Below the pieces are notes generated by a model that saw nothing but the letters and a program-made list of their open reading frames with translations, had not been told where the DNA came from and did not search any database. Source: Oreohelix idahoensis (lineage: Eukaryota > Mollusca > Gastropoda > Stylommatophora > Oreohelicidae). Taken from it: DNA of 64,000 bases. Positions 1-9,103 of this stretch are shown piece by piece. Position 1 is the stretch's first letter, and every line of letters starts with the position of its first letter. A program made the translations under genes and the position numbers. Where the stretch lies: the NCBI GenBank assembly GCA_024509875.1, contig JAMPIV010022919.1:1-64000 (forward strand), given 5' to 3'.

Positions 1-1956
1 ATGTATTCGCCCGACGATAAGGTCTGTAATAGGATTCGGGAGCATACATGCGTGGACATGTCCCGTAAAAAATGGAGTGGCTATGTGGACGATAGCAGTC
101 GGGAAATTTTCAACTGCCCCCCAAATGTCACACATTTTTCATCACATTCACCAGTGGCACAGGAAGAAATGTATCAGAGACTGCCTAACCCCAACGGTTG
201 TGCATCCAGAATCAAAGAGAACTGAGACTGGATTATTATTAACAAACCCCTTATGTAAAGTAAGAGTCCCTCTTCCGTCATGCGCAGCTAAGGCAGGAAG
301 AGTGGGTAGAGGATGACCGCAACTCAAGGTAGTTATCGCTGTAGGTTGAAACAAAATTGTGCACTCCGGGCACTGAGATGCTTTCTCGAAATCGAAAGCA
401 GAGCAAGCAGTAGCATTAGAGACACTATTATTATTGTTACGTTGATCATTAACAGCCTGGGGCTCTTGTTGAGCAGAGTTAGCATGGCAATACGATCTAT
501 TATTTGGAGATTACCGTCATATCGCGATCTATCGCGACTATTATCTCTATTGGGAGCATTGTTATTTGCTCTATTAAAACTAATGTTCTGATTTGAACCC
601 AAGTTAGCATAGTTGCGATTGTTATTTCCCTTTGATCAAAATTTCTATTAGGTGAATTTTGTTATCTTCGAGAACAATTATTGTAGGGTTGATAATCTCT
701 ATTGTAGTTACCCCTTCCAAAAATTTCCATAATTGTTGGTATTAAAATGTTGAGGACCGTTAAATTGTCTCCGGTTTCTTGAAGAAGAGAATCACTACGT
801 GATGGACTCCTTTGGTTCTTTCGTCTAAACTTACGATTATACCCTCCTACCAAAATTGCGTTCAGCACTTTGAGATCTACGTCGCAAATTAGGACCATAT
901 GGTATTGCTGAAGCTACGGGTAAAACCTTCTTTGACTTGAAATTTGTGAACCGTCAACATTTGGATGTGCCGTGACGTATTGACGACAGTATTGTTCCAC
1001 ATCTTTTCAAGTTTATAGGCTTTCGCTCATGTAGAAAGGAAAGAAAAGATTCACTAACCGACGACATGACTTTGTCACGAAGCAATAAGTCCATAAAGGC
1101 TTCATAAGTGTGTTCAGTTTTTGAAAGTTCAACCCAACGTGAAAACGTAAGGCGAATATTTGCTATAAAGTCTGAAAAATCTTTCCCTGTCTCCGGCAAT
1201 AGAGACTTAAAGCGTAGGCGATAACCTTCTTCATCCAGTTGGTATTTTTTTTAATAAGGCCGCTCTGACAACATCATAGTTACTCTTGTCAGGACCCTCC
1301 AACATACTTATAGTATTCAAAGCTTCACCCTTAAGTATATCCATAAGTCGTGCACAATATTCCGACTTGTCTATCTTATGAGATTCGCATGAAAGTTCAA
1401 ATCTATTTAGATCGAATGAAATATCGTCGCAGGCAGGGTTGAAAGCAGGCAATATAATTTTATAAGAATTAGTATTTGCCTTATTAGAAGTTGTTTGATT
1501 GTTTGTCTCATTTTGTGTATTACCAATATTCACTGCCTGTATTCTCTCCAGCTCTATCTTTTCCTCATGCAGTCTCATATTTTCTTCAGCCTGCATCTGC
1601 ATCTGCAATTTTCTTTTTTCAGCCTCTAATTTATGTTTCTCAATTTCCATTTTCTGTTTTTCAGCCTCCATTTGCTGTTGAATTTTTCTCTCTTCGGCCT
1701 CTAATTTCTGTTTTCTCTCTTCGTCTTCTAATTTCTGTTTTCTCTCTTTAGCTTCTAATTTCTGTTTTTCCATTTCCATTTGAAATTTTCTCTCTTCTGC
1801 CTGCATCTGCAATCTCCTATCTTCAGCTTCCATTTTCTGTTTCTTTTCTTCAGACTTCTGCGCCTTGGCATATTCGACAAGTGCGAATTATTTTACTTCC
1901 TCAGTAGTCATACCAAGGGATTTCCCTTGTGTAATGAAATAATCTAAACTAGACAT
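1..1956 (-). pseudogene. Gmr1-related gag-protease remnant, cut by window edge
   Basis: Read on the minus strand, gag starts at an ATG at 1956-1954 (MSSLDYFITQGKS) and soon meets an in-frame TAA. From 1833 to about 1500 the protein is a long highly charged K/E/Q-rich heptad-like stretch, predicted as coiled coil, followed by a capsid-like region (ILPAFNP, then ETGKDFSDFIANI after a frameshift near 1240). Further broken frames lead to an aspartic protease block at 148-330 with the active-site string VLFDSG. This block resembles the protease of the element at 29-35 kb at both DNA and protein level (shared AHDGRG, VLFDSGCTTVGVR). Pol would lie beyond base 1. At least one nonsense codon and several frameshifts make it a dead copy. 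The gag assignment rests on position and composition; the protease assignment is firmer. No matching 1,152-bp LTR was found to its right. Confidence 0.75.
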
Positions 1957-2107
1957 TATATCTAATTATATGATATAGATAACTTATGTAAATATATTCC
2001 TGGAGAAAACTCTCTTTATCCCAACTCAGTGGGTGACAAGTCCCTGCTCAAGAACTTGTACAAATACCTTTAACTATAAATAGTGTGGTTAATTATCTAT
2101 TAATTAT

Positions 2108-2462
2108 ACATTTTTTTTTTCGTACGCCCGCTAATACTCGAGGCGAAATCTCAGGTTTTTATTTTTATGTCTAACCTGACATTGATTTTACGTGAGTATC
2201 CCTTTTTCTTGTACAGAGACAGGTGTCCCTCGCCATTCAGGCAAATACTCTCCGATTTCGGAGGTACCCATTAGAGCTGGGTCGGCTCAGGAGCCGCCAA
2301 TCCCTGGTCAACGACACTCCTTCAAATGTCCTCGCCAGGTCTCGAGTTAATCCAGTCCAAATCCCAGTCGACGAAAAGTCCTCAAATGCCGCCGCCCAGG
2401 TTTGATCCTGGATCACCCGGTCGCCAGAGCGGTGTGGTAACCACTACGCTAGCGCGGCTCCC
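2108..2462 (-). repeat. tRNA-derived SINE, copy 1
   Basis: On the minus strand it starts GGAGCCGCGCTAGCG, with a good pol III A box (TAGCGTAGTGG) and a weaker B box (GGATCAAACCT), then a body of about 250 bp ending in GCGGGCGTACG and an A-run (T-run at 2110-2121 on plus). A near-full copy lies at 54578-54937, and a relative with a similar head at 41990-42268. The tRNA-like head is pol III promoter material rather than a functional tRNA, as the acceptor stem does not pair. Confidence 0.8.
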
Positions 2463-3020
2463 TTATACATTATAATATTGACAGTGCATGACAAAATAGA
2501 GAATACAAACAAGAGTGACAAAGACAAGATATAAAGCACAAATGAATACGTTCGCAGGAATCAACTAAAGTAAGAAAGCAGAAATAAAGAAAAAATATTG
2601 CAAAGCTTGCAATGACAGCTGCGAATATAATGACAAGACAAGCGACAGCACAGTGTATAAACGAAAAGTTTGTATATAACTCAAAGATAGAAAGGGGAGG
2701 AAGACATTCACAAACAAATTAATCAAAAAACTAAGGTACGGAGAAAAAATATAACGACAACAACACTGAGACGTTTCGTCACACCTAAACAATGATATCA
2801 CAGATTACCAAACACAGTGTACTGAAATACGTCAGCAAAAAGTTCGCTGGAAATTTCCACTGTGGGAAATCCGCAAGAATGTCTCTTCAGAATGCTTACG
2901 AAGGCCCTCGGTGAAGTGGGATATATACTACCGTAAGTCTCCACCCAACCAAACCCGCAGAAATATGAAACATATAACATAGATAACAAGGCCTTTGTTA
3001 TCTATGTTGTAAAAATATTG
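2463..3020. other. no recognisable feature
   Basis: AT-rich sequence with only short open frames on both strands and no repeat, motif or protein family that I recognise. Confidence 0.5.
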
Positions 3021-3021
3021 T

Positions 3022-3038
3022 ATGTATATATATATATA

Positions 3039-3109
<71 letters not shown>

Positions 3110-3113
3110 TATA
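3022..3113. repeat. TA microsatellite
   Basis: Interrupted (TA)n tract. Just downstream, at about 3255-3340, a segment of roughly 60 bp with the string GCGCCACCACC is present twice in tandem. Confidence 0.95.
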
Positions 3114-3363
3114 TATTGTCTACCTATTGTAAAGTATATTGTATAAAAACAAACAACACAATACATCAACACAAAAAACCCCACACACTACCAGCTGCAC
3201 CACAACACACAGCAATTAAAATACCTACACACCCACCATTATTGAGCTAATATATTGCTATATAAAAGTCAGCGCCACCACCGGAATCGATCGGAGTATT
3301 TTGTTATATAAAAAGTCCGCGCCACCACCAGAATACGACCCGTAAAGTACATGACATACTACT

Positions 3364-3660
3364 TGCAGACCCAAGTAGAACAGTCCCAACTAAGATGGTT
3401 TGGCCATGTCTGCAGAATGGGAGAAGATCGGCTACCACGACAAGCATGGGAAACAAAGAGCCAGGGATCCAGACCCCCAGGACGACCCAGAGTCCGCTGG
3501 GAGGACAACATTATACAATCTTTGAAGGACCGAGGACTAAAATGGAACCAGGCCAGGAGGAAGACAGCCGATAGGATCGTCTGGCGCTCTCTCTTCCAAA
3601 TCTCTTCCAAACCTCTACACCTCATGGTAGAAGGGGAACGACTAAGTAAGTAAGTAAAGT
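3364..3660 (+). pseudogene. non-LTR retrotransposon C-terminal fragment, copy 1
   Basis: The translated block contains LRWFGHVCRM, GRPRVRWED and DRIVWRSLFQ, the conserved stretch that follows the reverse transcriptase thumb in many non-LTR retrotransposons. The copy is 5'-truncated and ends in a short TAAG repeat tail. It is about 94% identical by eye to 49155-49445, which extends further upstream, and more distantly matches 18328-18572 on the minus strand. No RT catalytic motif is left. I cannot name the clade from this part alone. Confidence 0.8.
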
Positions 3661-3662
3661 CG

Positions 3663-3718
<56 letters not shown>

Positions 3719-3861
3719 CATAATTAATACTTAAAGTGCATGGGTGAATAAAAGGATACAGAATGCAAGATGAGAGAGAGGAAGGGCATAATGTTAAGAC
3801 GGGCCTGCGTGCCCAATTCTTAACCTTTGAAAATAAAGTTCGTTCGTTTTCTCTCTCTCCA

Positions 3862-3929
<68 letters not shown>

Positions 3930-3930
3930 C
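3661..3930. repeat. CT/GA microsatellites
   Basis: Two (CT)n runs, 3665-3718 and about 3850-3927, separated by about 130 bp of unique DNA. The Arg-Glu and Ser-Leu open frames over them are artefacts of the dinucleotide repeat. Confidence 0.95.
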
Positions 3931-4504
3931 AGATGAAACTACGGTACCAAAATCACATGACCAACCCCAGTACTTTGGTTTGGTTTTAAGGAATATCTTC
4001 ATTGCTCACGGACAACTCTAACAGTGCTCCGATCTCCTCCCTTAGATCACACAAGGAGGAACTCAGCACAGTGCACGAACTCCGTAGCACCTGCGAGAAT
4101 CCCAGTGAGTGTATATAGGAATCACACATTCTATAAATATTTTTTTTTTGGTAGGTAGGTTTCTAATTTTTAAACTTTTCCAGGGCAGAGGACGTGTGGC
4201 CTACTCTTTACGATTTCCTACTGCCGTGGGATTTGTAACGTGCGCAACGTGCACACAGGACCTCCTGTTTTTTCGTCCTTATCCGAGAAGGTTATACAAA
4301 CTCTTTGATATACCAACAACCTGAGGTTGATCACTGTTTTTGTTTTTCAACATAATCAAATTGACGTATGAAAGTGTACGAAGAATAAGATGAATCTGTA
4401 GAGGTATGAAAGAATCTGCGGCGGACATAATTATATATTCATCACGAAGTTGGCCATTCATAAAGTGTTAGTGTATCAGGGATTTACTTCTAGCCACGGT
4501 CAAA

Positions 4505-4830
4505 TGTAATTGAAATGGGATGGCAAGATCACCAATAGGGAACTGATGACAAGAAACGGACAAGTGCTAGTCGAACGAGATACGATAAGAAGACGTTGGT
4601 CATGGATATCATACACACTGAGGATAGCATTACAAGGCAGACCTTGTTCTGGAATCCCCAGGATAAGAGAGGTAGAGGGAGACCAAGTAACGCATGGAGA
4701 AGAGAACTGAAGGCATACAAGAATGGGATGAAGAAGACCTTGAGCGATGGCACGTGACAGGAAGACTTAGCGTAACTGTTTTAAAGGCCAATGCTCCTTG
4801 GGAGCCGAATGGTGATGAATGAATGACGGT
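4505..4830 (+). pseudogene. RTE-like non-LTR C-terminal fragment, copy 1
   Basis: Contains WDGKITNRELMTR and IRRRWSWISYTLR in one frame and then AWRRELKAYKNGMK-type sequence, matching the end of the longer copy at 39160-40640 (WYDKVTNVELMTR, IRRRWRCIGHTLR, TWRRELE). It ends with the element's 3' end and a TGAATGAATGA tail. It is 5'-truncated, frame-broken, and directly abuts the 83-bp satellite array. Confidence 0.75.
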
Positions 4831-4857
4831 TAAATGTGCAAGTCCTCATTTATATTT

Positions 4858-5308
4858 CTCTCGTGAACTCGTCTTGAAATCTTATGATCGTAGTGTAATC
4901 TTGTTTATCCTGTTGTTCAACTCTTGTCTGCTCTTTACTTCTCTCATGAACTCGTCTAGAAATCTTATGATCATAGTGTAATCTTGTTTATCCTGTTGTT
5001 TAACTCTTGTCTGCTCTTTACTTCTCTCATGAACTCGTCTAAAAATCTTATGATCATAGTGTAATCTTGTTTTTCCTGTTGTTCAACTCTTGTCTGCTCT
5101 TTACTTCTCTCGTGAACTCGTCTAGAAATCTTATGATCATAGTGTAATCTTGTTTATCCTGTTGTTTCGACTCTTGTCTGCTCTTTACTTCTCTCGTGAA
5201 CTCGTCTAGAAATCTTATGATCATAGTGTAATCTTGTTTATCCTGTTGTTTAACTCTTGTCTGCTCTTTACTTCTCTCATGAACTCGTCTAAAAATCTTA
5301 TGATCATT
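4858..5308. repeat. 83-bp satellite array, left block
   Basis: About 5.4 units spaced 83 bp apart (83,83,83,84,83 between successive GTGAACTCG/ATGAACTCG anchors at 4862, 4945, 5028, 5111, 5195, 5278), each holding AAATCTTATGATCATAGTG. The array stops inside a unit at about 5308; the same repeat resumes at 12766 after the inserted elements. Confidence 0.95.
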
Positions 5309-5451
5309 GTTACGACATGGTTTATGATGTTAGCCACTATTATTGTGAGCACTTTTAAAGTTACGCGTTAAGGGGTTGAGATGCTATAAATATATATTAT
5401 GTTTCGCGCTTCACTGTATTTTATTGAACAGTTGAAAAAAAAAAATGAAAA
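5309..5451. other. insertion edge in satellite, unassigned
   Basis: Non-satellite DNA begins here with TGTTACGACATGG. I do not recognise it and saw no second copy in the window. Confidence 0.4.
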
Positions 5452-5700
5452 AAACACACACCCACACAAATAGTAATACGTCTTACAAGGAGAAGGACAA
5501 GAAAAACCTACGTTGCGGCCACAAGGTCTTCGTCAGGGACAGACAAACAAGAGACAGGAGGGAAAGAAAATGAGAATTAAGTAGAGAACATGAAACTATA
5601 AAAATAAGAGAAAAAAACTCCCTTAATATTAAGTCTAGTCACATGTGAAGCAAGATGGCTGCCACTAAACCGGAAAGAGGAAGTTGATAGTACATATTTT
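5452..5700. repeat. dispersed repeat A, copy 1
   Basis: Shares about 240 bp with 21240-21500, including the strings GTTGCGGCCACAAGG and CTTCGTCAGGGAC. The minus strand of the core reads CTGACGAAGACCTTGTGG then CCGCAACGT, which resembles a degraded hammerhead-type core. The parent element is unknown. Confidence 0.7.
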
Positions 5701-6129
5701 ATTGAACGCGAATTGGTATAGTTGTCTAGGATTATGATGACATGTTACGTTGGTATGTTAACACATGACAACGTTATATTTTGACCCTTCAGACTCCGAA
5801 CTTTGTACAAGTCGGAAGTATTCTTCATTCCTCTCAGTATAGAATGTATTGCGCTGAAGTCCTTTTTGAAGATAAGCTACGGGGTCAGCTATCTTGCTTT
5901 ATGAATACAATGTGGAGTATTCTTATCGATGATTAAGTTTCTTGAACGAGAATAAAAGGGAGTATAAATTTATGATTATCAGAATCATTATCTTCACCAA
6001 ACCTATGGCTGTTCATTACCAGATTATCGACATACGACATCGCGTGTAAACAGTCAGACATTTTGAAGACAGAGCAAGTAATATATATGAGACTGTAATG
6101 GACTGCGCAGAATCTGATGTAACTATTTG
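5701..6129. other. no recognisable feature
   Basis: AT-rich, no open frame or repeat that I can assign. Confidence 0.5.
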
Positions 6130-6842
6130 ATGCAATGAATTCAACTTATTTTTTTTATTTTTTATATTAATGAAGATAAACAGAAATCCCGTTCAACCTC
6201 TGATGGGTTATAATTAGGATATATATTGTTTTCAATTTCAAATAATATGAACAACTGCCGACATGAGAAAGTGGCATCACATTTGAAAATAGGGATACTC
6301 ACAATTGTGCTTAGGCCTATACGTTAAATAGAAAAATAAAAAAACAAACAAACAAAATCAAGAAGAAACTATGAACAAGAATAATATTAAAATGGAGGGT
6401 TGTATAGGCCTGGTGGTTCTAGTTATATAACGGACTTTACCAGATATTTAATTGCCTTTCATCTGTTTAAAGTCACATGCATTGTAAGAACAGCATCAGA
6501 CCTTCACATTCCCAGCCACTATATATTAACATGTGTTCGTGTTAAATATTGTTTGACTATATTATGCAGTTCCCTAGGTCTGTCTATTCTCAACACCTCC
6601 TCTATATTTATAGGTAAGTTGGATGCCTGCAAATAATCCAATATTGGTATTCTTATTTGGTCATACCTCTTACACTTTAACAAGAAAATGTCATGCCCTG
6701 CTGATGTATTTGTTTTGTCCTTTATTGTATTTTCAACTTCTTCCATTGTAATATCTGCATTTAAATATGATAAATCTTCAGTATTGATGATCAAGGGAAA
6801 ATCAGGAATACGAATAGAGAAAAGGAAAGACAGAAGATACAA
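6130..6842 (-). pseudogene. non-LTR retrotransposon 3' end with internal deletion
   Basis: Minus strand. From 6842 the frame reads an RT-proximal segment (LNADITMEEVENTIKD, TSAGHD) and then jumps at about 6690 into the extreme C-terminus (CKRYDQIRIPILDYLQ, ending near 6519). A 3' UTR of about 370 bp follows, ending at a T-rich run at 6140-6165 that is the A-rich tail. The C-terminus and UTR match 40655-41335 closely, and that copy keeps the zinc-finger-like C-terminal part missing here. So about all of the RT domain is deleted. Adjacent sequence at 6888-7906 is ORF1 in the opposite orientation, consistent with a 5' inversion. Confidence 0.75.
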
Positions 6843-6887
6843 GCTTCAAAGGAAACAATTAAGAAAAAAGGAAGATGTCAGAGTAAA

Positions 6888-7906
6888 ATGATAGAGAAAA
6901 CCAATAATCTGAACATTGATTCAAAGAATAAGGGTGTTGAGAACCTTATGAAAGACCAACTAATCAATAGGCCTACTCATAAAGTTGAACAAAACCTCCC
7001 AAGATTAAGGATTTTTCAAATCAGTGGCAATGTGGTAAGTATTAGAGCATTACCAGACAGTAAGGTCATCAATGTACTAGAAACAGTTATAGATAAAGGG
7101 TCAATAACACACATAAAAAGAACAAATTTTGGCATAATACTCACAATGAACATGACTGAGAAGTCAAAAGCTTTAATAAAACAAATTGAAGTAAGTCCTC
7201 TTCAAGTAGAATTGGCACACAGCATTAAAGCTAGGCTTGAATTAGTCAAAGAAACCAGGAAATGTGTAATTAAAGGAATACATGTAACAGTTCCAGAGGA
7301 AGAAATAAGAACTAGACTACAAACAGAAAATCCAAAATATAGGATTCTTAAACTGGAAAGGATATCACAACAATTAGGAACTTCAACTGTAATAATAGTT
7401 ACATTAGAAGGGCGAGAAATACCATCACATTTCTTCAGTGGCAGTACTACAATCAAAACAGAAGCTTACATACCACCAGTCATTCAATGCTCAAAATGCC
7501 AGAAATTTGGCCACACCAAAAGAACATGTAGAAGTAAGCCTAAATGTCGATATTGTGCAGGGAACACACTTATGATCACTGCAAATTAGTAGAAGATGAT
7601 AAAGATTACAGAACAAGAAATAAAAACAGAAAATGTGCAAATTGTCTAGGAAACCACAGTGCACGTTTCCTTGGATGTCCACATTACCAACAAACAAAAC
7701 TTGCTCTAATAAAATCAGTCAATACTAACACACCATTTAAAGTAGCACTACAACAACATCAATCATCAGTTGCTACATCTACAACTCCGACACCAAGAGA
7801 AATCCCAGTCAGAACCAGAAATGTGGAAATAACCCAAAAGAAAAATAAAGTCCAAAAAATACTGACAAAAGATAGCAATCTACCAGAAGAAAATGAATTC
7901 AACTAA
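6888..7906 (+). pseudogene. non-LTR ORF1 (gag-like, three CCHC zinc knuckles)
   Basis: A 233-residue frame then a second frame after a shift near 7560. Together they carry three retroelement zinc knuckles in tandem: CSKCQKFGHTKRTC, then CRYC with EHTYDHC across the frameshift, then CANCLGNHSARFLGC. This triple-knuckle arrangement is typical of ORF1 of Jockey- and I-like non-LTR elements, an RNA-binding nucleocapsid function. The N-terminal 200 residues are basic and low in conserved motifs. The gene runs opposite to the RT remnant at 6130-6842, and an ORF2-like start follows but is soon disrupted by the Mag-like insertion at 8150. Confidence 0.75.
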
Positions 7907-8149
7907 CTTGTATGCCATAATAAATATGTACTGTTTTTGTGGACTCAAAGAAATCGCATCGTTGTTGCTTCAATCCAATTGAATTGGTCATATTACTCAT
8001 CATTCGCGAAAACATCAAATCAGCACAAATGGATCGATTAAGGACAACTTGAAGATCAGGTAAGAAGCACACGGAATAATAATAAAAAGACCACTATTCA
8101 ACAAAATTTGCAAAGGATCAATAAAGCCGAAATCAACAAAAATGGTGGC
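7907..8149 (+). other. remnant of non-LTR ORF1/ORF2 junction
   Basis: Continues the inverted non-LTR segment and is split by the Mag-like element; the same segment ends just past 12765, where the 83-bp satellite resumes. No intact frame. Confidence 0.4.
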
Positions 8150-8402
8150 TGTTGATGTAGTCATTATGTACATAATGTTTCGATGTTTAGTTTGTTTCCC
8201 ACTAGAGTTACTTGCCCTTATGCTAACTCTTCTGTTTCCCTTCTTACTACTTCCTGCTTCTAAGATGGCCGATTAAATATGTCGTTATGTATACCGTGTG
8301 TTCCGGCTTAGTGATTATGCTTCATAATATGTAATGTATGACAGCCAGCCACGTCTCATTATATTTAGCAACATTTACTATATAAAACAGTAAAGATCAA
8401 CA
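8150..8402 (+). repeat. 5' LTR of Mag-like element
   Basis: 253 bp, TG...CA ends, with a TATATAAAACAG string close to its 3' end. Same length as the 3' LTR. Confidence 0.95.
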
Positions 8403-8417
8403 TGGTGACAGCGGTGT
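8403..8417 (+). other. primer-binding site
   Basis: TGGTGACAGCGGTG immediately follows the 5' LTR; a TGG start there is what a tRNA 3' CCA end would pair with. The tRNA was not identified. Confidence 0.7.
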
Positions 8418-8512
8418 TTATTTCTACAGAATTCGAACTATTCTGCTGACACGTGTGCTGACGTCATAGACTGGTAATTTATTGCTTGCATACCATTGTT
8501 AGACATTTCGTC

Positions 8513-9103
8513 ATGGCAGAACGGCCCATGTTTCGGTTACCACACTGCCTAGACATAAATAACGTCGAACCAGACACATTTCGTAAATGGAGACGACAGT
8601 TAGAACTATACATGCATGCAACAGAGGTGGCCTCTAAACCTGATCCTATTCGGGCGGCCATCATCCTACACTGTGCTGGACCTCAAGCTGTTGAAGTTTT
8701 TGATCAACTTGAAGAGGAAGGAGACCACTCTAATCCTACTAAAATTCTCGATTTGCTCCAGAACCACTGCAGCCCACGAAGCAATGAAGTATTACATACG
8801 TTCAGATTCTGGAACACACCTCTTCAAGAACCTTTTAATTCCTTCGTAACTGAGCTGAGAACTAAGGCAGATTTGTGCAACTTTAACGACAAGGATCGTA
8901 TGATAAGAGACAAAATTGTCTTTACTGTTAACAAAAGGTTACAAGAGAAGCTCTTGAGAGAAGCTGACCTCGATCTAAAGAAAACCATTAATATATGCAG
9001 AGTCTTCGAGCAAACTGGAAACTACATAAGAGAGATGAGTAATACAGTACAACTTTCTGAAGCATGGGTTGAAAAGGTACAGAAAAAAATCCCTCAACCA
9101 TAA
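8513..9103 (+). CDS. gag: gag capsid protein of Mag-like element
   Basis: The start is the ATG at 8513 (MAERPMFRLPHCL); the frame is open slightly upstream but that ATG begins the recognisable protein. About 196 residues. It contains the capsid-like region of Ty3/gypsy gag (FRKWRRQLELYM, WNTPLQEPFNSFVTELR, DRMIRDKIVFTV). The zinc knuckles lie in the next frame. The frame closes at TAA 9101-9103, just after a run of seven A at 9083-9089 where the next frame is reached by a +1 (or -2) shift. Whether that is a programmed shift or an extra A is not decidable here. Confidence 0.85.
   Translation: MAERPMFRLPHCLDINNVEPDTFRKWRRQLELYMHATEVASKPDPIRAAIILHCAGPQAVEVFDQLEEEGDHSNPTKILDLLQNHCSPRSNEVLHTFRFWNTPLQEPFNSFVTELRTKADLCNFNDKDRMIRDKIVFTVNKRLQEKLLREADLDLKKTINICRVFEQTGNYIREMSNTVQLSEAWVEKVQKKIPQP

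Noticed and set aside
3359..4021. open frames of Arg-Glu and Ser-Leu repeats
   Set aside because: They are translations of the CT/GA microsatellites.
4858..5308. CRISPR-like array
   Set aside because: Units are tandem and whole-unit conserved with no variable spacers; the genome is eukaryotic.
5309..5451. LTR of another element (TG start at 5309)
   Set aside because: No second copy and no CA-ended partner with a duplication was found.
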